Shown here piece after piece: positions 33,727 to 43,950 of a stretch of DNA of 64,000 nucleotides. The stretch's first letter is position 1; each line of letters begins with the position of its first letter. The position numbers and the translations under genes were made by a program. The DNA lies in assembly GCA_030710605.1 (NCBI GenBank), contig CP092865.1, positions 30,040,190-30,104,189 of the forward strand, written 5' to 3'. The stretch comes from Cordylochernes scorpioides. Its lineage: Eukaryota > Arthropoda > Arachnida > Pseudoscorpiones > Chernetidae. The notes under the pieces were generated by a model that worked only from the letters and a program-made list of their open reading frames with translations, ran no database searches and had not been told where the DNA came from.

Positions 33727-34773
33727 TAGATAGTTCACAGGCGTTCACAGGCTTCGAGCGTTCGTTCACAAAGTAACAGCTTCAACAAATATCGATTATT
33801 CCAAAGTCCGAAGAATAATTCCATAAATTAAAGATGGCGTGTCCGAATATGGAACACGGTTGATTCCACTCTAGTAGATAACAAATTTCAAAATTTACTT
33901 GAAGACACGTTATACCCTTCAACTGTCTTTATAGGCCCCCGGAACCTACAATGTCAATATAATACATTTAATTGTCTTTTAACTGTTTAATGAAATTATA
34001 AATAAATAATATTTGAGCACCTATACCTTCTTCAGTAAGCGACTAGTTGACACAAATGAATTGAGGAACCTTGTACGCTACAGGAACATACAAAGACTAT
34101 AAAATGTAAGGGATATACAGATAATGTGTATAGAACACACATACATTGTGTATTACACATGTTACTATGAAACCAATTGATAAACAAAATAGATTTAAGT
34201 AATTATGAACCCAAAAGGTTTACCCAAATAACACACATAGTCAATAGAAAATATTTAAGGAACTTTATACATGTTTCTGAAGCTATTTTCTATGAATAAT
34301 ATAGATTCAAGTAAATTATAGCTGCGAAACTTATAATTATTCTATTGAATATTTTGTGAGATAAACACCTTTAATAGAAATTTATTGTTATTCCATATAA
34401 AGTACTCATAAAATATTTGAAATTCATAAATTCCTATTATGAAACTAACTTAAGTAATACAGTGACGAGTTATTGAATTATAAAATTGCTTTGGCATATA
34501 GAGGTTTTTTTAATAAACGCATATATATTTGATTATAAAATAACATTAAATTTTAAAATTAAATCACATAAATGCGAAATTTTCATTCTGGAGATGAATA
34601 ATTAATTATTTATTTTTATATAGAAGAAAACACGCACAGAACATACAAATATTTGAACAACCAGAGAAACTAGAAAACAATATTTTGTGTCAATTAAAAT
34701 AAGTGTGCTAGAGCAGATGGGAATTTTGTCGAGGGGAGATTGTACTATAAAAAGAAAGGTGTCCTCTTGAGAT
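33727..34773. other. Intergenic, no gene seen
   Basis: AT-rich, non-repetitive by eye, no convincing ORF or transposon terminus. Confidence 0.45.
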
Positions 34774-35048
34774 CAAACAAACTATAGAACTTTTGAGCGT
34801 CTCTGCAAACAAGAGAAGCTGGATCGTTCACAAAGCCCCAATACCAGCTTTGGAAAATTCAGAACTTCTACTTGGAGGCATTGGTTTCTGCCTAATGGGT
34901 CTCTTCTTTCCAGGACGGACTTCAATTCCACGATTTATATAGAAGAGATCAATGAATACAATAGAAGGGTTCGAGTGATATTTTGTGAAATTGCCAAAAA
35001 TGTTCAGCTGGTAAAGTGGGTAGACCAAGTTAGTATCAGTTTTATTAG
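34774..35048 (+). CDS. Possible exon interrupted by the young copia element
   Basis: A plus-strand frame is open from just after a TGA at about 34771 to the copia insertion, roughly 92 codons. Protein-like stretches include TFERLCKQEKLDRSQSPN and IYIEEINEYNRRVRVIFCEI. Candidate donors GTAAAG and GTAGAC lie near 35012-35020, shortly before the target site. The opposite strand also carries an 89-codon ORF that runs into the LTR, so strand is uncertain. I recognise no family. It may be a cellular exon or an unrecognised element. Confidence 0.25.
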
Positions 35049-35266
35049 TGTTGGAATAGCGATCAAAATTGGCGTGGAGCATTGGGGGATCGACCAATCA
35101 ACGGCCGCGGCGGCGCTGCGGTCGACGTCAATATATATATAGTCTTTGTCTCTCGCCTTCCTACATATACTTGCCTTTAAAACCTTGCTACTTTAACATC
35201 TTGTTTTAAGTTACTTTGTTTAATAAATAATCCTTTTATTCCTTGATTCAATCTCAAACTTCAACA
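35049..35266 (+). repeat. 5' LTR of the young copia element
   Basis: TGTTGGAATAGC...CTTCAACA. Contains a GC-rich box (GGCCGCGGCGGCGCTGCGG) at about 35102-35120, a TATATATATA stretch at about 35132-35141 that could be the TATA region, and an AATAAATAAT signal near 35222. Confidence 0.95.
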
Positions 35267-35297
35267 GGTTATGGGCCCAGCACGCTTCCACTGCGCC
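35267..35297 (+). promoter_or_regulatory. Primer-binding site for an initiator tRNA-Met half molecule
   Basis: The 31 bases after the LTR begin GGTTATGGGCCCAGCACGC and end CTTCCACTGCGCC. They are the reverse complement of the anticodon-arm-to-D-arm part of eukaryotic initiator tRNA-Met (recalled sequence GTGGAAGCGTGCTGGGCCCA), not of its 3' end. Drosophila copia is known to prime from a 5' half of initiator tRNA cut in the anticodon loop; this site indicates the same mechanism. Confidence 0.85.
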
Positions 35298-35413
35298 TAA
35301 AAGGATTAAACGCCAGCAGTGAGTAAGCCTTTGTTTTGCTCGAAGTTTAGGCGTTTACCGCCAACCATAACCCTAGTTTCTTTTTGTCGTTGGCCGATTC
35401 CAAGACAAAGAAG

Positions 35414-38400
35414 ATGAGCGAAGATTGTCTTTCAAGGATTAAAGTTTTTAAGGGTGAAAACTTTTCACTTTGGAAATTCCAATTCAGGCTTCTTATGGAA
35501 CAACAAAAATTACTAGAATTATTGGAAGGCTTAGATATAAAGCCGAATGTTGTTTCCTCCGACAGTAACTCTGAAAGTTCACTACAGAATTGGAAATCAA
35601 AGGACGTTAAGGCAAGGATGTTATTATCACAGGCAATCGAATTAAAGTTTCTTCAGCCCCTGATGAACTGTACTTCCGCTTCACAAATGTGGCAGAAATT
35701 ACTTGCTTTTCTTGAACAAAAATCCGAATTTACTATTGGCCTACTTTGGCAACAATTCTTCGATGCACGATTGACATCGGAAACAATAAGTGATTACATA
35801 GCAAAAATTGAAAATATTTCTGCACAAATTTCACAAATGGGCGGAACCATAACGGAAGATCAAAAGGTAGCAAACATTTTAAATACTTTGCCTTCGAGTA
35901 TGCGCTACTTTGTTGCAGCGTGGGAATCGTTAGATCCGAAAGCTCAAACTCTTAACAATTTAACTGCAAGACTTTTGATTGAAGAAACAAGTAATCAACA
36001 AAGCGGTTCTTCTAAACAAGATGAGGCCTTATTACACAGGCAAGCAGGAACGAAGCCTAAAGATACACAACGTTCTTTTCAAGATGCCAAGAAGAACACT
36101 AAATGCCACTATTGTCACAAAATTGGACATTGGAACCGAGAATGTAGAAAAAGATTAGCTAATGAGAAAAATAAATCCAAAAATCTTCATGATTCAAAAG
36201 GAAGTTCAAGTGATTATGGACTTATTTTGTGCGATAATCAAGTAGAGCCCAATGATATTTGGTATGCTGACAGCGGTGCAAGCTGCAGCATGACATTTCG
36301 ACGAGAGTGGTTCAAGACCTACACGCCATTCACCAGTGATCATCCAATCTACTTGGGAGACAACTCGACACTACTGGCAGAAGGCATGGGAGACATCGAG
36401 ATTCAAGCCTACGTCGACGGTGGATGGTACCCTACGTACATAAGAAATGTGCTCTACTCGCCGCAACTAAAGAAAAATTTGTATAGCCTTTCTACGTCCA
36501 CAAGAAGAGGATTCAACGTCATTATCAAACATGACAAGCTACAGATCTTCATGGATAATGACCTAAAAGCCGTAGGAGTGCGTCATGACGGCCTCTACAG
36601 GATGCTCTTCAAGGTTACGTCATCATCACAAGGATACATCACCAGCGAGAACAAGCTTCAGTTGTGGCACGAGAGACTTGCGCATCTTCCAGTTGCTACA
36701 CTTCGAGAGATGGCGACCAAAGGATTGGTGGATGGTCTGCAGCCTCAAGATTTAGAGGGAGATTTTTTCTTCTGTGAAGGATGCCAACTTGGAAAAGCCC
36801 ATAGAAAGTCGTGCTATCCCTCAGATGGCAAAAACTACCAGCTAGGTGAGTTTATTTATGCTGATATTTGTGGCCCAATTCATACTCAATCATTAAGTAA
36901 ATATCTGTATTTCTGCTTATTTAAAGATTACTTTAGTGGTTATCGCCATATTTATTTTATTAAAAACAAATCAGATGTGCTAGATATATTCAAAGAATAT
37001 GCTACACTAATCTATACTCAAACTGGAAATAAGATAAAAGTTCTTAGGACTGATAATGCGCTAGAATTCAAAAGCGATAATTTTACAGATTTATGTAAAA
37101 GATTTGGGATAATTCACGAGTTCACTGCACCTTATGTGCACGAACAGATAGGACGTATAGAAAGAGACAATCGTACGATTGTGGAAGCAGCCAGGTCCAT
37201 GCTAAATTCACGAAATCTTCCAGGATTTTTTTGGGCTGAGGCATGTAACACAGCAACTTATATTCTAAATAGAAGTGCGACTAAGCAAACCCCTGGAACG
37301 ACACCTTATGAACTTTTCTTTGGCACAAAGCCTAATGTAGCTAACTATAAAATATTTGGCTGTAATGCTTATATGCATATTCCCAAAGAAAACCGTAAAA
37401 AGTGGGATAATAAATCGATAAAACTTATGTTTTTAGGTTATGAGAATACAAGCAAAAATTTTAGATTATGGGATTGGAAAACTAGAAAAATAAGAATTTC
37501 TAAAGATGTCACATTCGATGAGAAAGCTACTCCACATTCAGATAGAGAATCTACCAAACCGAAAGAAATAATATTTCAGATTAACAGCGCTCCGGATGAA
37601 TCACCAGTTGCAACAACAAACATCCCAGTGCAGGAAATGCTGCCAGTATCCGATATCAGTTCGCATCCAATGATAACACGCTCTAAAGTTTCGAATAGCC
37701 AATGTAACTTTGCGCTCGCTGATGAACCCAGTAACTATATAGATGCAATAACAAGTTCAGATTCAGAAAGATGGAAATTAGCCATGGATGAAGAGATTGA
37801 TGCATTAAATAAAAATAAAACATGGACTTTAGAACGTTTGGCAGATGGTCATAAACCTATCGGTTGTAAATGGGTTTATAAAATTAAAACGGAGTCCGAT
37901 GGTACAATTCAACGGTTCAAAGCCAGATTAGTTGCAAAAGGCTATTCTCAAATCAAAAATGTTGACTATTTCGATACGTTTAGCCCAGTAGTCAGGTATG
38001 ATTCGTTACGCATTATTTTATCACACGCTGCTTCTGAAAGGATGTTTCTTAAGCAATTCGATGTAAAGACAGCTTTTCTCAATGGCGAATTAGAGGAACT
38101 TGTTTATCTTGAACAACCAGAAGGCTACAAGAGAGATGATAATAGCTGCTATAGATTACATAAAAGTCTGTATGGTCTGAGACAATCTTCTAGAAATTGG
38201 AATAAGGAATTTACCAATTTTTTGTATAGCCATAATTTCAAAACATCAGACGCCGACCCGTGCATTTTCATTGGAACACACAATGATTCAAATGTTATCT
38301 TAGCTCTCTATGTTGATGATGGAATTATTCTATTTAAAGATAAAGAGGCAATAGCTATTATAATGGATGAGTTAGAACACGCATTTGATATTACATCTGG

Positions 38401-39283
38401 AAGTGTTAACTTTTTTGTTGGGCTACAAATAGAGCAGTCAGAAGATAGGGCAAGTATTTTCATTCACCAGTCATCATATATTGACAAAATTTTGAGTAAA
38501 TTTAATATGGCTGACTGTATTCCTGCTTCGGTGCCTATGGATCCTTCTGTCATCTTAACAAAGCAGGACTGTCCTACTCCAGAACAAAAGGAAAATATGC
38601 CTAAATTCCCTTTTCGAGAAGCTGTTGGATCCCTTATGTTTGCATCATGTGTTTCACGTCCAGTTATCACTTATGCAGTTTCACAAGTGAGTAAATTCCT
38701 AGAATATCCAGGACCTGCACATTGTACAACAGTGAAGAATATTTTCCGTTATCTGAAAGGCACTCCACACATGGGAATTCTCTTCACTGGACAAGACCAA
38801 CTTGTTGGCTACTCTGATAGTGATTTTGCTCGTGATGTTGACTCCAGAAAAAGTACGACTGGTTATGCCTTCATGATGAACGGAGGAACTGTTTCTTGGG
38901 CAAGCCAACGACAACCAATTATCGCACTTTCAACCACCGAAAGTGAATACATCGCTGCCTGCAGTGCTGCCAAGGAATTGATTTTGATCAGAAGACTTCT
39001 ACAGGGCATCGGCTGTGATATTACTAAAGAAACTGAACTTTTTATCGACAACCAAGCAGCAATAAAACTTGTTGAAAATACAGTATTCCACAAACGAACG
39101 AAACATATTGATGTTCGCTACCACTTCATTAGATCCAAACATGAAGAAGGTGAACTTAAAGTGCATCATGTTTGCAGCTCAGAACAGCTAGCTGATATAA
39201 TGACTAAACCTCTTCCACGAAACAAATTCCACTACTTAAGAGGTCTACTGAACATTTTGGATCGAGAGGGAGTGTTGGAATAG
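35414..39283 (+). CDS. gag-pol: Copia Gag-Pol polyprotein, 1289 residues, intact
   Basis: One frame from ATG at 35414 to TAG inside the 3' LTR. Order with approximate residues: Gag (UBN2-like) 1-220; CCHC knuckle CHYCHKIGHWNREC at 230; aspartic protease WYADSGASCSM at 285; GAG-pre-integrase LWHERLAH...CEGCQLGK at 416-460; integrase DDE in YADICGP (483), RTDNALEFK (546) and GRIERDNRT (582); RT with QFDVKTAFLNGELEELVYLE, YGLRQSSRNWNKEF and catalytic ALYVDDGIIL (965); RNase H with GYSDSDFARD (1134), STTESEYIAACS and the DNQAAIK/TKHIDVRYHFIR tail. The length is usual for a single-ORF copia element. An upstream in-frame TTG at 35384 is not needed. I find no missing catalytic residue. Confidence 0.96.
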   Translation: MSEDCLSRIKVFKGENFSLWKFQFRLLMEQQKLLELLEGLDIKPNVVSSDSNSESSLQNWKSKDVKARMLLSQAIELKFLQPLMNCTSASQMWQKLLAFLEQKSEFTIGLLWQQFFDARLTSETISDYIAKIENISAQISQMGGTITEDQKVANILNTLPSSMRYFVAAWESLDPKAQTLNNLTARLLIEETSNQQSGSSKQDEALLHRQAGTKPKDTQRSFQDAKKNTKCHYCHKIGHWNRECRKRLANEKNKSKNLHDSKGSSSDYGLILCDNQVEPNDIWYADSGASCSMTFRREWFKTYTPFTSDHPIYLGDNSTLLAEGMGDIEIQAYVDGGWYPTYIRNVLYSPQLKKNLYSLSTSTRRGFNVIIKHDKLQIFMDNDLKAVGVRHDGLYRMLFKVTSSSQGYITSENKLQLWHERLAHLPVATLREMATKGLVDGLQPQDLEGDFFFCEGCQLGKAHRKSCYPSDGKNYQLGEFIYADICGPIHTQSLSKYLYFCLFKDYFSGYRHIYFIKNKSDVLDIFKEYATLIYTQTGNKIKVLRTDNALEFKSDNFTDLCKRFGIIHEFTAPYVHEQIGRIERDNRTIVEAARSMLNSRNLPGFFWAEACNTATYILNRSATKQTPGTTPYELFFGTKPNVANYKIFGCNAYMHIPKENRKKWDNKSIKLMFLGYENTSKNFRLWDWKTRKIRISKDVTFDEKATPHSDRESTKPKEIIFQINSAPDESPVATTNIPVQEMLPVSDISSHPMITRSKVSNSQCNFALADEPSNYIDAITSSDSERWKLAMDEEIDALNKNKTWTLERLADGHKPIGCKWVYKIKTESDGTIQRFKARLVAKGYSQIKNVDYFDTFSPVVRYDSLRIILSHAASERMFLKQFDVKTAFLNGELEELVYLEQPEGYKRDDNSCYRLHKSLYGLRQSSRNWNKEFTNFLYSHNFKTSDADPCIFIGTHNDSNVILALYVDDGIILFKDKEAIAIIMDELEHAFDITSGSVNFFVGLQIEQSEDRASIFIHQSSYIDKILSKFNMADCIPASVPMDPSVILTKQDCPTPEQKENMPKFPFREAVGSLMFASCVSRPVITYAVSQVSKFLEYPGPAHCTTVKNIFRYLKGTPHMGILFTGQDQLVGYSDSDFARDVDSRKSTTGYAFMMNGGTVSWASQRQPIIALSTTESEYIAACSAAKELILIRRLLQGIGCDITKETELFIDNQAAIKLVENTVFHKRTKHIDVRYHFIRSKHEEGELKVHHVCSSEQLADIMTKPLPRNKFHYLRGLLNILDREGVLE

Positions 39284-39490
39284 CGATCAAAATTGGCGTG
39301 GAGCATTGGGGGATCGACCAATCAACGGCCGCGGCGGCGCTGCGGTCGACGTCAATATATATATAGTCTTTGTCTCTCGCCTTCCTACATATACTTGCCT
39401 TTAAAACCTTGCTACTTTAACATCTTGTTTTAAGTTACTTTGTTTAATAAATAATCCTTTTATTCATTGATTCAATCTCAAACTTCAACA
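39273..39490 (+). repeat. 3' LTR of the young copia element
   Basis: Same length as the 5' LTR with one visible substitution; preceded by GAGAGGGAG, followed by ATTAG. The polyprotein stop codon lies in its first ten bases. Confidence 0.95.
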
Positions 39491-39595
39491 ATTAGTAAAG
39501 GAGACCTTCATTACTATTGATAATCACAAATGGCCTAGTGTCGTCACTGCGGGAGATAGTATGGAGTATATATTTAGACAGAAAGTAACATAGAT
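39491..39595 (+). CDS. Possible exon starting at the copia target site
   Basis: The empty-site sequence TCAGTTTTATTAG is a good splice acceptor. The following frame reads KETFITIDNHKWPSVVTAGD and SMEYIFRQK, ending at a possible weak donor (AAA|GTAACA) or at a TAG at about 39592. It looks like protein but matches no family I know. If real, the copia element separated this exon from its acceptor. Confidence 0.25.
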
Positions 39596-40327
39596 ATTAC
39601 CATAATATTATTCACATTAGCTATTTATATTATATTTCATGGGGAAGTTTACATAAAATATTCATTAAAGAAAATCTATTTCCTTCATTTATTTTTGTGA
39701 GTGAGAAAGAAAACCTTTTTTACACTATTGCTAAAGGACATGTCTCTCCTCATTAGAGTTGGATAGAATTTTCAACAGTTTGAAGAAAGATAAAAGGAAT
39801 TAAACTATAGTTCAAAAATGTGTTCTAGCTGATGAAATAGTTATGGTTGATTTTATGCAATAACTTCCAAATGGAGAATTTATTTTAAAACTACTAAAGT
39901 TTCTCACAATAAATTTATTTTTAAAAAGAATCTTACTGTGAAAGAATTTTGTAGTTTTTAACGCTTTTCACACACACAATTATATACCGAATACACAATA
40001 AATCATTGATATTAGGTTCAAATATATACTATCTACTATTTATTCATCGGCTTCCTCCAAAATTCTCTCCTTGTGTTCACTGCAAATGCTCTCCACTGCC
40101 AGATGTTTGCAGATTGCACGAATATTTGAACATGTTCTGATATATCATTTTTATAATTCAATAAATAATTTTCTTAACACTTCTATACATCAGTATTCAT
40201 ATTCGTAAGCATTAGATGGAATTAGATGAAGTTTTAATTAACTTAAAAATATTATTCACCACTTTATCTACCAGTCTCGATATTTTTGCAACCAAAAAGC
40301 CTTTCTTCAGACTTAATGTGTGCCTAG

Positions 40328-40468
40328 GTGGTGAAAGTTCTAGAAGAGAGGTTGGAGGAAGAAATCTGCGACTTTTTCCATATCAAGAAATACGACCAAG
40401 TGACTGGAGAGAAGCACTCAAATAAAATCGCATTGGCAAGGAGAGTTAATATTCACATAATTTTATGA
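40328..40468 (+). CDS. Possible cellular exon, unrecognised
   Basis: After a possible acceptor (GTGTGCCTAG) the plus frame reads VVKVLEERLEEEICDFFHIK and KYDQVTGEKHSNK, then a less convincing tail to a stop. Charge pattern and GC content look coding. Its phase (0) would fit a donor at the end of the candidate at 39491-39595. No family recognised. Confidence 0.25.
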   Translation: MVKVLEERLEEEICDFFHIKKYDQVTGEKHSNKIALARRVNIHIIL

Positions 40469-41038
40469 TGTGTGATTCCAAAAAATTGTAGTATTTTTAA
40501 TATAGCAATAGAGTATTCTAATTTATTTTTGATATTTTATACGATAATTATTTTTGTTTTGAATTTTAAAAATCAATTTTCTAAAACTATTAAACACAGG
40601 ATGAAATATAAAAATATATATATGTTTGAAAAATATAATGAAAGTGTATGAGCGGTCGAAAAACGGGGTCGAGTACCGTGTGGCCGAAGGGGGCCAAGAG
40701 AGAATGAGCTACAAAATAATTAATTATAAAACAGATGATCAGGGCAATTTAGAACATTTTTACCAATAATATATTTCTTCCATCACTCATTATGCTATTG
40801 AAAAATTATTTTTAAAATATGGCCAAAATTCTCTCGAATATGGATAAAACTGTCAAGTTAGGTCTTTATGGAAAGACATTTGTAACATTAGATTTCAAAC
40901 CCTCTACTTACTCTTTTCTTATTATAGTTCAATAGAGAAATCTATATAGAAAGAGTCATGCATAAATTTAATTAGAATTTAAAAATATATCAAGATAAGA
41001 TAATTAAGTAATTTAATACAAAATATAAGATGTTGTCC

Positions 41039-41104
41039 CTCTAGCGGTAGATGCTGAAGGCAGACTACAGCTGATAAGATCTGGGAAAGAAACACTGATA
41101 AAGG
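41039..41104 (+). CDS. Possible cellular exon, unrecognised
   Basis: A plausible acceptor TTGTCCCTCTAG at about 41036 precedes VDAEGRLQLIRSGKETLIK, which runs to AAAG|GTAGGT, a good donor. The frame is also open upstream (DVVPLAV) and downstream (VGVEEISDVGILNN). Short, so chance is possible. Confidence 0.28.
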
Positions 41105-41881
41105 TAGGTGTCGAGGAAATATCAGATGTGGGTATACTAAACAATTTTTATACTTGAATCTAGTTTTTAAAATGAAGTATAATTTGTTTATTTGGTACCG
41201 TTCTAATAGATAATAATTAGAAGGTTTAAAATTTCATTAATTCTTTATAAAATAAATCATTGATAAATCAAATACAATTCGCGATCATGCATGAACATGT
41301 TCTAATTATGGCTATATCCATCCACCAAAATGATTATGGGGCTTTTAAGTTGATTATTTTCAAATAAACTAAATATATAGAGAAGGAGTAAATAATTTGG
41401 AACTGGTAAGTGGTTGGCTTTATTTGATGGAAAATATTTAAACTTGAAATATAGAGGCAAATAATATTATAATTGAATTAAATAAATATTTTCTGGCCAG
41501 TGGTATGATGAAACGCGACCACGTGAAAGCTTACCTCGCAATTTCTGAATAAAGAAACTGGGCAAATATTTGTATATATTTTTAATTCAATTAATATTCA
41601 CTTTGGATTTATATCATATATTCTAATATATCATTCAGAATAACCTTTTGATTCTTTATTATTATTTTTTACTTAAAATATTAATATAGAAAAAATGTGT
41701 GTGTGAATAATCATAGTATATTTGTAAAATTTAATAATCTTTTTAAGTTACTTTTACGAACGTAGTCTGATATAAATTTTCATAGAGTACTTGCATTTGT
41801 GAATATTATTTTACATTATTCAATTTATTATATATACATATTTATTATTTTGAAAATAGAGCAATCCATAAATAAATCTTT

Positions 41882-42042
41882 AAATAAAAAGGTATATATT
41901 GGATCAAAATATCATTTATTTTACCAATATTTCAGTTGGCTTAACGCCAACCTTTTTCAAGGTATTATAACATTTGACGTTCAGCTGAATGAAATATTGG
42001 TAAAATAAATGATATTTTGATCCAATATATGCCTTTTTATTT
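41882..42042. repeat. Near-perfect 52-bp inverted repeat with hammerhead-like spacer
   Basis: Arms 41882-41933 and 41991-42042 (AAATAAAAAGGTATATATTG outward) are complementary with one mismatch, around a 57-bp spacer. The spacer contains GGTTGGCGTTAAGCCAACTG (minus strand), a stem-loop followed by GAAAT, like the terminal stem of Penelope-like repeats. A third copy of the arm is at 46680-46757. Best read as two head-to-head copies of one mobile terminal repeat. Confidence 0.75.
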
Positions 42043-42149
42043 AAATAAAAATTTACATATACAAAATTCAATCTGAAAATGTAAATTGTCTAAGGATCAA
42101 GTTGATAAATAAAGAAAAGTTTATCTTTTGATTGTGAAATTTAAGGTTG

Positions 42150-42187
42150 CTTGCGCCAGCCATTTGCAACTTTTGGTTGCATCATCA
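42150..42187 (-). ncRNA. Hammerhead-like fossil motif
   Basis: On the minus strand CTGATGA is followed by one base, a perfect GCAAC/GTTGC stem with a short loop, and AAA in place of GAAA. The core base after the stem is mutated. Probably a relic of a Penelope-like terminal repeat. Confidence 0.35.
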
Positions 42188-42978
42188 GAAAATATATTAA
42201 ATTCAATCTATTAATCAAATGTTTTTTAATATATATATATAATTATGAAAGAAAAAAGTCATCTCCTTTATCGTGCAGAAGATGCTTTTTAATTTTTAAT
42301 TTATGCACCTATCATAATACAACATCACATTCGTGCTATTTCTTTATATATATATATTAAATTATATTAGCTTAGTTTATTTATTTCGACATAGAGTGCT
42401 ATGTCCCCCTAGGGACACTTGCGCTTTAAGGGTAAAAAAAAATTGAAAGAAATAAAAAGAAAGATATTTGAAATATGTATAAATATTAGTATGAAAGTTT
42501 TAGTTAGATGAAAAAAGAATATCAACACACTCGATATATGTACAAAGGGTTGGTATGCAAATATAGGTAAATGAAATCAAATTGTAAAGTATTGTGTGTG
42601 TATTAAAGAAAAACAATTTACAGATTGAAGAAATTTTTAAGGAATATCGTAGAATGAAAATATACTAGATATTAGAGAATTATTCGAACTATGCTAATAA
42701 ACGTTCCAATGTAATTTAGTATTTTTTTATAAAATTCTAAATAAATCTGCAAAATGAGTTGAATTTTATATATTTGTCTTTTGTTGAAATTAGATCAAAC
42801 GGGTTTGATACATTTAGTCCATTTTTTCATATATAATATATTAGTTATATGTGTTTTGTGGGGTTATTATATAATGATATATATTATATTATAATGATAT
42901 TAGATTTTTAGAAATAATGAATAGTTTGTATAGTTATCTTTATTTTATAATTATTGATATCCTCCTTGATGTATGCAG

Positions 42979-43054
42979 TGCGAGGCGAGGAAATAGAACA
43001 CACATTTAGAAAAGTTGAGAAAACAACGCAGTTTCCTGAAGTTACAATATAATG
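42979..43054 (+). other. Possible terminal exon with strong splice signals
   Basis: The acceptor TTGATGTATGCAG and the donor GAAG|GTAAGT bracket 76 nt or so. One frame reads RGEEIEHTFRKVEKTTQFPE and VTI, then stops (TAA) just before the donor. It would be either the last coding exon with a spliced 3' UTR or a non-coding exon. Confidence 0.25.
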
Positions 43055-43560
43055 AAGGTAAGTTCAACACTTGGTATCTTCGCTTTTCAATATATGGTTC
43101 ATCACTTAAAGTATTTATATATTTTCTTCTTCAAATAAATTAAAGTATGTAGAGAAATATTGTAGCGAAGAAATAATTTATCATTTAATTTTATTTAATT
43201 ATTCAATGAAAATATTTGGAAACAGATTTAAAATTTTGCATTTACTAAATCATCATTTATTTGCCTAGCTTGCTTGCTCGATATTCTCTAGCTGTAGGTA
43301 TTTTTGTTGATTTGTTGATATTTGTCGACTAGTCGTGCTGACGTCAATAATAAATACTTTCACATCTCCATATATACAAAGACTTGATTTTTACGCTACA
43401 ATATAATTTGTTTCTCTATTATTTATAAAAAAATATATATAAAATGGCGTTGGAATACTTGTAAAAATAGAATCTCAAAAAATATATTTATAATCCCTGA
43501 AATATTATTTTATTGAATATCTAATAAATAACATTCCACTGGTATATATAGTGCATCATA
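43055..43560. other. Intergenic or intronic, no gene seen
   Basis: AT-rich DNA with a TGACGTCA-like site near 43340; no recognisable coding signal. Confidence 0.4.
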
Positions 43561-43950
43561 TATATATGTAATATTGTTGAAAATTTCGACGTATTGATAA
43601 GCTGGCAGTCGTGTACGTGAGGCGAGTGTTGATGTTCTTCCCACACGCGGACAACAAGAAGCAGGGGCAGGGTTAGATGTTAGCACAGAGAGTGATCGGG
43701 GACAGCCCACGGGACAGAGGTAGAGGCCATGACACAAACTTGGCTGCTTATCACTAAGACATGGAAAGTGAAAGTGTATGAGAGACAGAAGCCGCCTGCC
43801 GATGGCCACACCCTAGAACATCTGCTGACCCCCTGCCAAAACCTGTCCTGTTTACAGGGGTCGTCTATAGAAATGTGCCTCGGGACCCCATATGGACTGG
43901 GCGTTGCCTTTTTCCTCCCCTCTGTCCCTGCCACCAGCTGACCGAACACT
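43561..43950. other. GC-rich island of unknown nature
   Basis: Composition jumps at about 43590 and falls again at 43950. Open frames exist on both strands (43680-43949 minus, 43729-43941 plus), but neither translation resembles a known family. It may be a retroposed or exonic fragment. No poly(A) or target duplication is obvious. Confidence 0.35.

Larger units (their letters stand above)
35049..39490 (+). mobile_element. Ty1/copia retrotransposon, intact and recent
   Basis: 218-bp LTRs (35049-35266, 39273-39490) differ at a single position that I can find (TTATTCCTT against TTATTCATT). A 5-bp duplication ATTAG flanks the element (35044-35048, 39491-39495). A primer site, one uninterrupted gag-pol ORF and a purine tract (GAGAGGGAG) are all present. 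This is the only element in the window with every part intact and is the best candidate for current activity. Confidence 0.97.

Noticed and set aside
34828-35097. 89-codon minus ORF as an intact gene
   Set aside because: Its first codons lie inside the copia 5' LTR, so it did not exist before that insertion; only the part outside could be a relic.
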